Source: Escarpia spicata (lineage: Eukaryota; Annelida; Polychaeta; Sabellida; Siboglinidae). From it: a stretch of DNA of 64,000 bases. The position numbers and the translations under genes are program-made. Below are positions 21,840 to 34,358 of this stretch, piece by piece. The notes beneath the pieces are model-generated. The model did not search any database, had not been told where the DNA came from, and worked only from the letters and a program-made list of their open reading frames with translations. Position 1 is the stretch's first letter. Every line of letters starts with the position of its first letter. The DNA lies in NCBI GenBank assembly GCA_963995525.1, contig OZ023216.1:41195346-41259345 (forward strand), given 5' to 3'.

Positions 21840-22480
21840 CACTCACGACCGCCCGCCCGTCCGACCGCACAGTCCCGCGGCTTATCACGCAGGCTCACTC
21901 GCTTGAACCTGCAGCGCCGCCCGCAGTCGCCGGCTTCAAACGGATCAGCTGGCGAGGTCGGACATTTAGCGACAAAAACGTTGCTGCGAGTCAGAAATAG
22001 CGTCGATGTAATCTGTATCGGCAGTGAGCGAGGCGCGCCAGACGGCAGACCGGAGCATAGTTCACAGCCGTGTCGCCGACTTCGCCCTCAGAATTTAACT
22101 AGAGTTGCGACCCCCTCACCCGCGCTGCACTTGATAAATGAACACGAAGCCAGACCCGCAGAAAAGCGACGCGAGAATGCCAGGCGTTTGACTTTTGAAA
22201 GCCGCGTGTTTGCGCCGTAGTTTATGCCCCGAGCTGCACTTGACCTAACGCTGGCTTGAAGCATCTGTTCTCTTGCGTGCTTCAGACGTCAGACGCTTTT
22301 TATTGCTATAAACCAATGTTTCCTGCATTGTTGCTCGCCGTGCGAGTGAACCGACGTTCATCACGCAAACGTGGCCGGGTAACGAACGTAGAATACGCGA
22401 GCGTGAATCACTCCACGCATACTACGAATGCGGTGATCCCGCGGTACAATGTCATTGTGTTCGCAGGGCTCAACAAATGG
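21840..22480. promoter_or_regulatory. CpG-dense island, no gene recognised
   Basis: CpG is frequent and largely unbroken, unlike the flanks. Overlapping + strand frames (21717-22220 and 22256-22693) are open, but their compositions are low-complexity or lack any recognisable domain. A promoter or enhancer island is the best guess. Confidence 0.3.
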
Positions 22481-23800
22481 TACGCGTTATTTAGATCGAA
22501 GACCGCGGTTAGGTTAGCGACAAAATATGTTGGAATAAACGACGATATTTACCCCCTTCAATGCTCAGTTTTTTTTGCTGCGCCTCTTAATTTGAGCTAC
22601 AGAAATATTTTAGGCGTTATAAAAGAGTTATTATTGTCGCTATTATTATTAGTAGTAGTATTAGTATTAATAGAAGCAGCAACAGTACTATAGGAGTAGT
22701 CGTAGTTATGTTGTTGTAGTTGTGCGAAATATATATGCGAAAACTTGGTACATGTTTAGAGAGAGAACATGCTCAATGAGAAATGTACGTAAATACATTC
22801 TCTACAAGCGGCGTTAATATATTTCGACGCATGCAGTACGTCTTATCCAAAAACAAGGTGCATATATGGCTTCGTAATCTGACGTTTGCGATTACGACGG
22901 AACCAATTTGATTGACAATATGCCGCGATCGCTGCGTGGAAGTGACCTTTCGAAAAAAGTGACAGACGACCATTTTAATTAAGTTTCGACGTACGCAAAT
23001 TTACGCAGTTTCGTGGTACCCCGTTGACATTTTCGACTGCGCATATAACCGAATGACAAGCGACCGATACGGAACATAATCCACATAAACTTTTGATTAT
23101 CTAAACTCATGAAATAATATGAAATGAAATAGTATGAAATAATATAAAAGGATATACATTTACGAATAATAATCCGCTGTATTCGTCCGCGATGACTGGC
23201 GGAGTAGTAACACAATCGGACTCAATTATAATTATATAATAAACAGATGACTATCATGCACATGATTATAGTGATGTTGGTTGGAGGATTTGCTGGAAAT
23301 AATTTTACAAACAAGAGTCATATCACTATTGATTATCTTTTACAAATTTACGTACGAAAATGTAAACACTTTAAACGAAACATCTTCAAATGCTGCTCTT
23401 AGAAATCAACCTGTTAAATATAACAAGCTCGCGTGATTGAAAAAAAATATATCTCCTGTCGTTATCGGAAAATTATTTAGACTAGCTAACTAATCATCCC
23501 GCGACAGCTTGTATAAAAATGACTACCAGCTTTTGGCCCTAACGCTCATGGATTGCGTGGTCGCCAAGCGGTGATAGATGTAAGCATCTGCCTTCTCCTT
23601 ATGCGCCCCGAATTTTGATGTCAGAAACCTAGCTTGTTGATGATGTCAACGACGGGTGTGATTTTTTCTCTTTCCGTCAAGAAAGACGATTAATCACGAG
23701 CAATAATTGAGATTTTGACAAACAGGAGAAAACGGTTCCTCCCGACACTGTACAGCTGGAGTAGACTGGCAGACAGGCTGGTTTTTTCATTTACAAAATG
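22481..23800. other. No gene recognised
   Basis: This stretch holds a degenerate TTA/GTA run (22620-22710), AT-rich unique sequence, and a weak tRNA-like stretch at 23553-23615 that I do not call. Confidence 0.4.
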
Positions 23801-24000
23801 NNNNNNNNNNNNNNNNNNNNNNNNNNNNNNNNNNNNNNNNNNNNNNNNNNNNNNNNNNNNNNNNNNNNNNNNNNNNNNNNNNNNNNNNNNNNNNNNNNNN
23901 NNNNNNNNNNNNNNNNNNNNNNNNNNNNNNNNNNNNNNNNNNNNNNNNNNNNNNNNNNNNNNNNNNNNNNNNNNNNNNNNNNNNNNNNNNNNNNNNNNNN
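23801..24000. other. Assembly gap, 200 N
   Basis: Exactly 200 N beside a (GA)/(GACA) repeat: a fixed-size scaffold gap of unknown true length, probably caused by the repeat. Confidence 0.99.
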
Positions 24001-24106
24001 AGAGAGCAGAGAGAGAGAGTGCTAGTAGCTGAGCCGGAGAGAGAGGCGGAGAGAGAGGGAGAGAGAGAGAGGGGGGGGGGAGAGAGAGAGAGAGAGAGGG
24101 GGGGGG

Positions 24107-24197
<91 letters not shown>

Positions 24198-24215
24198 ACA
24201 GGCAGACAGGCAGAA

Positions 24216-24250
<35 letters not shown>

Positions 24251-24324
24251 TAGATACAGAGACACAGAGAGAGCCAGACAGACAGACAGACAGATCATAC
24301 TGACCGCCCGCCCGCCCGCCCGCC
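24001..24324. repeat. Compound GA / GACA / GGCA / CCCG repeat
   Basis: GA with G-runs (24001-24125) is followed by GACA, then GGCA (about 24145-24200), GACA again, and five CCCG units at the end. Confidence 0.97.
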
Positions 24325-24746
24325 CTTTTTCTTTATGTAGTAGTCATCATAAAATTAATATAAAAACGTGTGAACGAAATTACCATAAACACAATATTGT
24401 TGGTGTCACAAAATCAACATTTCGCATAATTATTCTATTATTTTATTTTACAAACGAAATTGTAAAATCAACGCGACCCAAATAAAAAGTGGACCCTGAT
24501 GTTACGAATACATTAATATAACACTTATAAAATTTAATTAGTTGACTGATTTTTTAACGCGTCAATCTAACATCGAAACGTGTTAGATGTTGTCTTTACG
24601 GGATCAGAACGTCAATTAACACTCAACCGATTCTGTACATCGCCAATAGGGTCTGTCGATGTCGAAATGTTGTTTTCTTTTTCCTTATTGATCCTTGGCG
24701 GGTGGGAACCACACCACGTTGTTCGTGGCTTCCTCGCCATGTCCAA

Positions 24747-24761
24747 CCCCCCCCCCCCCCC
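24747..24761 (+). repeat. Poly-C run (15)
   Basis: Uninterrupted C run; length may be uncertain in the assembly. Confidence 0.9.
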
Positions 24762-24882
24762 ATCACCATTCCCTGCTATTCTTCCCAACGTGGATGCAGT
24801 CTCGCGTGAAGTTCCAATTTGTTGTGTGGAAGTAGTTTAAAGAGAAGCTATCTGATCTTCGTATTTTTCTTGTTAATACAAG

Positions 24883-24915
24883 TAACGAACGAACGAACGA
24901 ACGAACGAACGAACG
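24883..24915. repeat. (AACG)n microsatellite
   Basis: About eight AACG units. Confidence 0.95.
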
Positions 24916-25232
24916 AAGAAGTTTATTTATCCCATGTATATAAAAAGTACAAATTGTTTTTCATACTTGATTGTAGAAAAACAATAAAGCATATACAAAC
25001 ACAAATATATATACTACGCATGATACATAAGTATGTAATTCAGTAATTTGCAGGAATACAAAAAAAAAATTTATTTGATAACATACTGTCTATATATATA
25101 TATAGATATCAGACGGGGTCGGTGACTCCTATTAAGACAAAATGTCGCTATCATAAGAGCCACCCCATTTACGTAAAAATAACGTAGGTTCTTTTATTCA
25201 ACAATAATGTCAATCTCAAAGGTGTATATGTA

Positions 25233-25438
<206 letters not shown>

Positions 25439-25572
25439 TGCGTGTATGCGTAATGTTCTAAACACTGGAGCAAAATATGTTGAAGGTATACAGCCCGTCA
25501 AATTGCGTTTAATAAGCACGAAACATATTTTCCTATTTGTGTCCGCGAAAAATAAATAAAATTTTCAGATTA

Positions 25573-25796
25573 CAAAGGAACTTGTCTTAGCGGACACTTG
25601 TCAAAATCAACGTGTCTACAATGGACACTTTCGAAAGTCCCGAATGTCTTGTCAATAACAACGTATCTATAATGGAAACTTTCGATAGTCCCGGATGTCT
25701 TGTTTGCATTGGCCACTAACTGTTAATAGTAATAACCTGGCCATAATGGACATATTGTGCAGTTTCGGCGAGGTCTGTAATAGACAGGTTTTACTG
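25573..25796. mobile_element. pogo/Tc1-like MITE, 224 bp
   Basis: The right end read inward on the minus strand is CAGTAAAACCTGTCTATTAC, a form common at pogo/Tigger-type ends. The left end CAAAGGAACTTGTCTTAGCG is a decayed match (shared AACNTGTCT). Both ends abut TA (25571-25572 and 25797-25798), as expected for Tc1/mariner/pogo insertion. The interior holds a 51-bp direct duplication (25599 and 25650, each ending CCCGRATGTCTT). No transposase is present. Confidence 0.55.
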
Positions 25797-25799
25797 TAT

Positions 25800-26880
25800 A
25801 AACAACTATATTAACCAAATAACGGACGCCGCCTGGTATAAAGAAAAACCTTCGCTGAGGTTCAGCGCGATCGCTATATGCCCACATTGTAGACAACAAT
25901 TTCTGCCAATTGCCTGTAAATATTACCTCATAAGTTAACATGTCCCAAACAACCAACTACAAGTAATGTGTGCAGTTGGTTCAATAAACGAACGCGCACG
26001 GATGCTAAAATACTCGACAATATTTACTTTTTTACTTTTAGATTGGGTAACTTGCGAATGTGTGAGTAGCGTTATTTCATAATAATACATGATAATATAT
26101 TTAAAAAAACACAATTTTTCTTTTTAGCCAAATTTTGCGCGGTTAAAACAGAATGCAACAGACAGTCTGAAGATTTCACCACAGCTAAGCAATTAGCCTA
26201 TTGTTTATCAAACGGACTAGCATATCATAGCAGATATCACTAACAGGCAGGTTCGATTTGGTTTTGCGAAATGTATTTGAAACGAGATGGAAAAATGGCA
26301 TTGAATTATTAGTTCAGAAGTTGCAGCTATTCCGACGAGCATGTGACATTGCGCATGCGCTATGCTGCGCGTGCCAGTGTCCGGGATACCACGCGGGCAA
26401 CGAACCAAGATCTTATCGACACAATTTCGTGTTACAGTTTGCGGCGAATTAAAAAATCCCATTATGTTTTTTTTATTTTTCGCGGCCGATTATCGCTGAC
26501 ATCTAGCCGAGCCCCAGCGGCGTTGTGACCCCGGTTCACATCATCACAGAATACCTTAATATAAACTAAATCACATCAAATTCTCATCGCGTAGCCGTTG
26601 TTATCGGCGCAAAATCAAATGGAATTATTGCATAAAAATACAAAGGCAATTTCGTAATGTGGCAATTTCACTAACTGTGAGTCTTATCGGAAAATCGTAT
26701 GACGACACAGGGCAAAAGATCACGGCTGATAACGCGCAATTCTAAATGAACTTGGAGAGGATCGTCAACAGCCGGCAGTGGCAACGTCACGTGGGACGGT
26801 AGACTGAGGCGTGACTTGTATTGCAACGAATATCTAGTATGGATTATTGATTGTTTATTTGCATTCGTATAATATGTGTG
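25800..26880. other. No gene recognised
   Basis: Unique sequence with moderate CpG in 26320-26530 and no recognisable coding region. Confidence 0.45.
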
Positions 26881-26936
26881 TGTGTATATATACATATATA
26901 TATATTATATATTATATAAACACACACATATATAGG

Positions 26937-26985
<49 letters not shown>

Positions 26986-27021
26986 ACACCTACTATGATC
27001 TACGCCAGTTATCTATCTACA

Positions 27022-27052
<31 letters not shown>

Positions 27053-27055
27053 ACG
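26880..27055. repeat. TA/CA microsatellites around a 48-bp dispersed repeat
   Basis: Segment 26983-27030 (CAACACCTACTATGATCTAC, then GCCAGTTATCTATCTACATA) recurs with one or two changes at 29483-29530. Both copies continue into (TA)n. Confidence 0.85.
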
Positions 27056-27278
27056 TTTTATAATATATTATATTATAAAAATGTTTGTGTATGTATTTAT
27101 ATATATATATTACCCAATTTTTTTTTCTAAGCAACTGTTATGTTAACACTTTAAGAGGAGGACAAAGCTCGGTATAAATCAAGGAGTAAGATTACCTACA
27201 AATTGATATTTATACAAGCGTATATATGTGAACATAGTTAAAAGAAATATAAAACCACACGTGATATTTGATGTGTAG

Positions 27279-27313
27279 CTGTCGCAATATTTAAACAACA
27301 AATATTGCGATAG
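27279..27313. repeat. Small hairpin
   Basis: Perfect 11-bp arms TCGCAATATTT / AAATATTGCGA (27282-27292 and 27300-27310), extended outward with one mismatch; 7-nt loop. Confidence 0.75.
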
Positions 27314-28079
27314 ATATAAACATCTACTGAATGTTTTCCAAATGTTTACACGCGTTTCCAAGTTTGGACATTTCGCATAGAAGTTACTCTTTTTATATTT
27401 CAGCACTACACATCGTTTCCATGGAATATGTTTGTGAAATTCTGTTCGCGCGTTATTTTATTTTATTCGCTTTGAGAACAAATATATTTACAATTGTCGG
27501 TGAAATATGCGGAGACTGTTAATCAGGATTAAGCCATATTCGTTGATTTTCATATTTAAATTAATCGACCATCCGGAATGGAACAATGTATGTAACATAA
27601 ATGAACCGGTTATTTGGTTATTCAGAATACCACTACTGCTGAACACGCGCCAAATTGCGCCATTCAGGAACGCGACTTTTTTCTGACGAATTGACAGAGA
27701 GGGAAAGTGCGTCTGAGCTAGTAAATGAGATGTACACAAAGGGATAATTGGCCAGACACAAAATCACGCCGGCTAAATTCAGCGGAAGATTGTGCCGATG
27801 TAAATTAATGCAGCGTGCATTTCTATTCAAAGTCGCGAAATCTCAACCGCTTTTTGGCCGCGTTAAACACAGGGCATGCGCGAGAACAACTTAAACATTT
27901 AAACTTTACCTTTGAGTCACGTCGCAACTTTGAAAGCTAGTCTTTTCCGTGGGTGTGTTCGTATCAGTCGCTGTTCTAGACAAGTAGACAACCGGGGTGT
28001 TTCTTTATATGGTAGTTCTTCCTATAAAGCCTGTATCATACACGATACGGAAAGTGGGTCGTGTTTACATGGGCGTATT

Positions 28080-28560
28080 AACGTCATGTGTCTCGCTAAC
28101 GGACCGAGTGTCTGTCGATCGAGCCAGTCTCACAAGGTCGAGAAGGGGTGATGCGGCATGGCTCGGAAGATGGAACTGCCAGCGGAGTCAGACGCAAGAT
28201 AAATGGGAGGGGATAAAGGGCGGGCGTTCAGCCCAGACAACCCGCCCGGCCTTAGGAGTCAGCATATTGCTTTGCCATGCAAATCGTCCGCCAGTGAGGT
28301 TAAATATTTATCGGGTAAAGCCGCAAATCCAGCGAACGCACACTGGTGGTCTACCGCGCGCGACAGTATTCATGCACAAGTAAGCCGACAATACTTGTCG
28401 TTGTAATTGATGACGGAAAGATGACGTGACGTCGCGTAGCCGGGCCGTACGTTTCACCTGCCCTTACGCTAATGGAAATGCTGCGATGCGTTTTTATTTC
28501 GAGAAGAAAGACGTCTAACGAGGTCACGGCCTGGCGTCAAAGCGCGCCCGATAACACAGG
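28080..28560. promoter_or_regulatory. CpG-dense island with Sox/POU-like site
   Basis: CpG-rich unique sequence with no frame that resembles a protein. It contains the composite site at 28270-28284 and TGACGTGACGTCG at 28422-28434 (two overlapping ACGT cores). Confidence 0.35.
28270..28284 (+). promoter_or_regulatory. Sox-Oct-like composite motif
   Basis: CTTTGCCATGCAAAT matches the SoxB/POU composite consensus CWTTGTYATGCAAAT at all but one position and contains a perfect POU octamer. Binding is inferred only; POU octamers also occur elsewhere in this AT-rich window. Confidence 0.3.
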
Positions 28561-29060
28561 CAGGACACGTTACAGCAACACTTCAACTTAATCATCGGCT
28601 TCGACGGCTGATGTATGTCGAACAAACCCAATTGAGACATGTCATTGTGGGATACAATACCGATTTAATCGCTGCAGCAATGTTTTCGTCTATCTTTATG
28701 GAAGCCACCATCTGAACCCTTTCATTACTCTCCTCGCTTCGGCGAAACCCCGCCTGCCAGCCGCCTGTGTGCTCTACCTTGGAACCTTTCTCCGAAGTCA
28801 TTTACTGACCAACATTCGTCCCACTAACAGGCGCTGTCATGAAAATAATATCTCGGCTGCGTGCAAAACAAAGTGTTAGACATCGTCGTGCCTTTACTAT
28901 TAATACTTAATAGGTGTATTACAAAATGTTGCCATAGGCTTGTCGTGCATGAATTCGTCGTTTCGTCCATTCGCGCGTGTTTTTGCCACGCAAAATGGAC
29001 AGTTTTATTCGCCTCGCTTGTCGCCTATTGTGTTGGTTCGCGGATGTAACCTGACATGCA

Positions 29061-29061
29061 A

Positions 29062-29123
<62 letters not shown>

Positions 29124-29124
29124 A
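29061..29124. repeat. (GTGC)n microsatellite
   Basis: About 15 perfect units. Confidence 0.97.
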
Positions 29125-29482
29125 CGGACTGGCGCACGCTGTAGCGGGACAGGTAACGGGTAAACGATTCGCACGGAGCTGTGACAGTGACACCTTGCGG
29201 CACGTGCTGCCGTTCCCACACCCGTCTCGGGTTAAGGATCAATATTTAATGACAGGTTTGCGGGGAAACCGACACTTTGATAATACAACAACGGAACAGG
29301 TTGAGCACGACACGAGAATGGACGTTATTTGTTTTCAGACCACGATATAGTTATGTATTTGCACGTATGATGCGGGATTAACACCACATATCAACTATCC
29401 GCGTAATTATTGATAGTTTATTAATTAAAATTTTCGCAAGTTGTATCGTATCATTGCTTAATTTGTTTATATTAAAAAACAA

Positions 29483-29527
29483 TCAACACCTACTATGAAC
29501 TACGCCAGTTATCTATCTACATACAGT

Positions 29528-29606
<79 letters not shown>

Positions 29607-29652
29607 AAGAGAGAGAGAAATAGAAAACGGAGAGAGACAGACAGACAGACAG
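29483..29652. repeat. Second copy of the 48-bp dispersed repeat with TA, GA and GACA tracts
   Basis: 29483-29530 matches 26983-27030 in the same orientation. (TA)n with TATATG interruptions to about 29607, then GAGAGA and GACA units to 29652. Confidence 0.85.
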
Positions 29653-30079
29653 AGCAACAGAAAAGAAAAAGAAAACGCAAATGAACGAAATGCGTGCACT
29701 TAAATCCGGCAAGGCCAATGTCGAAGTATGTCCTTAATGAAATGTTAGACCTAGAACTTGTGCACACATGTGCTTACTTATAACTCAACGTGTCAAAGTT
29801 TTTCGACCGGGAATAACGCCGTTAATAGAACTGGATTTCACCAGCGGTCGCCGTGGGTTTACTTTTTTACTATTTGTTTGTTTGTTTATTTATTTATTTA
29901 TCACAAAAAATAAATCCGATTTGGTCTGATATCATGGAGTTATTTGTTATTTTCGCATTTATAATATATATATATATATATAATTTAATTCGGTACTGTA
30001 TGTTTGTGTATCGTTGAAAATAGACGTTTGCTTTAGCACGGCCCTACTTGCACTCCCGAGACACAACAAGTGTCATCGC

Positions 30080-30700
30080 CTGTACCGTGAACGCGGAAGT
30101 ATCCCTCTACTAGCCCGTGGCATATGTCAGCGAGGGAAGTGATCACCCCATGGCTTTCCGGTCAGACCGTAACGACGGCGTTTCGATCAACTGGATACCA
30201 CACAGGCGCCAACTCAGTTCGTTCCGCCGTTGTTTCGCCGTTATTTTCCGGGATAACCCGCGACGCGAGTTCCCTCTGTATATGTTTCGATCAGCTAATT
30301 TTCTGCACCTGCGCTCTTTTTAATCGCGGTCGATTAAAATCGCCTGTACAATGTCGGTTTCGACGTCACTTCATTGTTCGCGGGCGACGCCAACCACATC
30401 CGTCTTGTTAGCGCTGCCAGTTCTCGGCTAGTCCCTCTTGCTAACGAGATCACGACGCCCCATTGTTTGGTCGCTGATTCAAACATCCGCTTGTTAATGT
30501 AGACTGCAAAACGTAAACAAAGACGACATTAGGCTGCATATGTCCAAAATCGACCGTCCTATCGGGGATCATTGCGCACTCGCTACGTGCGATTTCCATA
30601 TAAACTGCTTCGGTGAAAGCGATCTTTTCAACTGCGAATCGATCCGCTTTAGACCGGCGATTGCATTGTAAGCAATCAAGTTTTGCCGTCGAATTTTCTC
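30080..30700. promoter_or_regulatory. CpG-dense island, no gene recognised
   Basis: GC- and CpG-rich unique sequence. Two overlapping + strand frames (30117-30323 and 30124-30411) show no domain. Candidate regulatory island. Confidence 0.3.
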
Positions 30701-32430
30701 AGCGCGACGTGCGTGCATGATTTCGAACACAATTTACGTGTTCCTTTGTATTGTTAAGTCTTTATTGTATTGCCGGGAGCTGGCTGAAATATTTGCAAGT
30801 CTTTGGTGAGTGTGCCACAACGGCATACACCCGGTATGGGTTTTATCACAGCTGTCAATGTTCCTACAAACGCGGGACCACCGAAATTGCCAAAAAAAAA
30901 TATTGTGAATCTGCCAGAAGAATAATTGCGTGTAATCAACTTATTGTGTAGGCCTACGTCTCTTGTCAGGATGTAAATTAATTCAGAATTCGTTAAAACA
31001 GCAATGACCGCGGTCACTTTCCCCACGATGGACAGTCACTGCTGGATTCATGTGTGAGTTGTGCCCGCGGAAGCAACATATAAATAATCTGTCTTATCTT
31101 TTGATGACAATTAAAATAAGTTCTTCCACTAAACATAATAACAAAGAGGTAAAAAAAAATGATATGCCAGTTTTCTTATAATAATAAAAGTAATCATAAA
31201 ACGTTAGCGCGCATAATCATTAATAGTTATGTTGTGGTCCTTTGTTGATTATGTTTGTATTAGTCGGAACGTCGACATAATACCGACGTCGTTAACATCT
31301 CCAGCCGCTTGAATTCACGGTTGCTCATTTAATTTCGGGCTGATAATTACATAAGTTACTTTGATGAGAGGTTTTATTAGTTGACCTTGGATCGGAATTG
31401 AGACAATATAGTAAATGGCGTTTACACATGGAAGAAGCGTACATTTGTGTTACTTATCCGTCATTTCCGGGGTAAAGAACTCCTCTGGAAGACATTAATT
31501 TGTTTTAAAGAAGAAATAAACATTTCATTTTGCCAACACTTCACAGAATATGAGAGAAATTAGCTTCATAATCCGCTAATTTCATTTCCTGCCTACGTTG
31601 ATGATGGTGTTTATATTGAGAAAGGTGTTATCGTAATTCCCGAGCGGGACTATGACATGAGTGTATTTACAACACTATTTTCATGAACCGATATAGCCAC
31701 AGATGAATAAATTATTTTATTTGAAACCATAAAACGACATCGGCTTAATAAACATTTTATAACAACAAGAGATGCACTATTTTTTTATAAATGCTAATGA
31801 AATTACTGGCTACGGTCGACGCTGCCGATTGTGATAGTGTTTGCCCGCATTCTCTTTTATCTCGGAACAAAATAATTAGCTGTGCTTTGGCCTTCTGCAC
31901 ATACATAAGCTTTCGAGGCCAGATAAATAGTCTAGGAATACGAGCGTCTATCATGCTGCGATTGCTACCTGCGATACAAAGTAGGAACCACTCTCCTTTC
32001 TAAATTTCGACGAAGAGTGAAAGACAATATTTAACTTGACACGTGTCATTAACAATTTACCACGTCAATATCGATTAGACCTCAACGCATTGTTTTGTAG
32101 GGCGTAAGAGTGGGTAATAAATATTGTTGTAATTAAATGCATGTGTTGTTTGTAAGTCTCGCGTAAAACGAAGTTCGTACTTCGCGATAACTCGTCTGAT
32201 TGTGTTACCACTTGTAATTCTCGGGAAAAAAACATTGAATCACTGTGCGGGTGTTTGGGGTATTTGTGCCTGGGGTATAACTGTTTTAAAGAAAAAATTA
32301 TTGTTCCATGTGTCTAGAGAATGTTTGATTTTTACATTTGTACTATGTGCGACATTTTGCTTCTGTAAATTTGTGACAAAGGTGGATCAACGTAATTATT
32401 ATGATAGGTCAGATAATATAATATATACGC
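30700..32430. other. No gene recognised
   Basis: A+T-rich unique sequence without a placed repeat or convincing frame. Confidence 0.5.
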
Positions 32431-32511
32431 ATACGCGATGTTGTAACTATTGGTATATAATATATATATATGTATACATAATTATATACCAATAGTTACA
32501 ACATCGCGTAT
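32431..32511. repeat. Perfect 30-bp-arm palindrome with TA-rich loop
   Basis: Arms 32431-32460 and 32482-32511 are exact reverse complements (left arm begins ATACGCGATGTTGTAACTAT). The loop of 21 nt is almost pure TA. No mismatch exists in the 30 bp. Confidence 0.95.
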
Positions 32512-32789
32512 ATATATATACCGTGTGTTTGTTTAAAACATATAACGATTCAATGATGGCGTTGCTGAAAAATATTGAATAAAACTTATCATAGCAATGA
32601 GTATTATAATCAATACAACCATTAAATAAAAATCTAAATATTCCGCCAACATAAGCTGTTTTAACATTTCATTACCATCGAGTTTATCAATCTAATGTCA
32701 ATAACCTGATATTTAAGAAACCTACACGCTGTCTATATTTCAGCATCAAAGGTTGAAATTAATAAAATTAGAAACGATACCCGTGAAAC

Positions 32790-33230
32790 GGATGACGCGT
32801 CTTCATCATTACTCGTAGGCCGCGACTAATCATCGGCCTGGCTGTCTCCGTCCCTCGTCATCCCGTTATGAACGTGACGCCTCGCCTGGCCAGTGAGTCC
32901 GTATTAAGCGATAGCAGTCGACTCCGGCGTAGGGCCAATGCGGGGAATTCTAAAACGCGAAACAGACGGCGAAATGGCATGCATGCGCATCACCCCGCTG
33001 ACCCGACATTTGTCAACCGACGACATCGCCGTAGCAGGGGTGACGCACTTTTGGATAAAATATGCGTTTGCCGACGAGGCGGCCTGTTGTCACCGGGGCA
33101 GTGTGCCAATGTTTGTCCGCCGATGTCAGGGAACAAAGCGGCGATATGTTGCTATTATGGTTCCGAAGCTCGCGAACTACACCAGATAGAATGGACGAAA
33201 GACGTGCGTTGAAAGTAACCATCTGGTGGC
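32790..33230. promoter_or_regulatory. CpG-dense island, no gene recognised
   Basis: CpG-rich. A + strand frame of 114 codons (32868-33212) is Arg/Cys-rich, unrecognised, and overlapped by other frames. Could be an exon of an unknown gene, but a non-coding island is more likely. Confidence 0.3.
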
Positions 33231-33890
33231 GAAAAGAAAACAATTGACTTACAATGGCTGTGCTTTGTGAAACTTTCCTCGAGTGTTGTGTTTAAATTGT
33301 TTCTGGTTGTACGTGATCACCGTGCAATGTGCGTTGTGTACACAACGTGCGGATTTCGTGTAAATGTAACTCACTTTTTGCAACCGAAACCAGACAGTGA
33401 CGACAAGCCGGAACGGAGAACGTTATTTACAAACTGCTGCGTGTTTTTTTTATTGTAAAACATACTTGCATATAAAACAATGCCTTTAATGTCTGATTCA
33501 ATTGTTATTCTCGCTGGTACATCGCTGTATGTAGCAGCGCATATGCGCTTATTCAAAACAGGCTCCAATTATATAGGTTAATCAAAGAGTGACAGAAAAA
33601 AAACAACTATAAACAATCACGTCACATGAAAAAAGATAATAAATAACCGACACATGTGACGGTGAAACTACCGACACGATCCTATCGTGATCTATCTCAA
33701 GCAATACGAAATACGACTGATTAAAATATAAAATGTAATTTTTCACCATGGCATTTCTCGCGTAATTATTTTGCTAAGCGCGTACTTAATTAAACAATGC
33801 GCGACATTGACAATAATTAATACTCAAACGTTTACGGATATACTGTATTTTCACAAAAGTAAGGATGTGAAAGGTCACATTTTGTGTGTA

Positions 33891-34035
33891 TGTTATTTTT
33901 TATAACCAACAGTGTTGTGAGGCTAGTGGAAAGACAACGGGATATTCTGACACAGACTGTTATTTTTAAATAACCAACATAATTGTGAGAATATTGGAAA
34001 CACAATGTGACATTCCGATATTGCATGTTAATTTT
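33891..34035. repeat. 67-bp tandem duplication, about 2.2 units, diverged
   Basis: Units start at 33891 and 33958, with a partial third near 34026. Shared landmarks are TGTTATTTTT, ATAACCAACA and GGAAA.ACAA. Confidence 0.75.
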
Positions 34036-34358
34036 ATTTGGGACAACATTTATGCTGATCATGCATATATACATACATTTCTGCGCGGTGGCCGGCTGAC
34101 AGCAGGTGGCCGTAAGGCAGAGGGATGGATCCCGGTGGGGTTTTTTTTGGTAACATCTGGCTGGGATTGTGTTCCGTGTTCATTTTCTTTAAAAAATTAT
34201 TGAAGAAAACTATGCAGAATCGTTAGTTTGCTACATATGACTAAAACATATTAACATGATCGAATGTGAAAAACAAATAATGATGTATCGCCGTGTTGAG
34301 AGACTCGGCGCACCTGCACGCACACCCGCAGTGTTATTGACCGACCGCAGAATACTAT

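Noticed and set aside
21717..22220. 167-codon + frame
   Set aside because: Begins near a microsatellite, lies in CpG-rich DNA with other long overlapping frames, and has no recognisable domain.
22256..22693. 145-codon + frame
   Set aside because: No domain recognised, and its Leu/Val-rich end is a degenerate TTA/GTA repeat.
23553..23640. tRNA-like head (GCGTGGTCGCCAAGCGGTGA with GCATCTGCC)
   Set aside because: No clear B box and no second copy in the window; too weak to call a SINE.
26880..27055. Membrane-protein-like Ile/Tyr frames
   Set aside because: They result from (TA)n tracts; the same applies to 29509-29767.
32868..33212. 114-codon + frame as a host gene
   Set aside because: Arg/Cys-rich, overlapped by frames on both strands in a CpG island, no homology recognised by eye.
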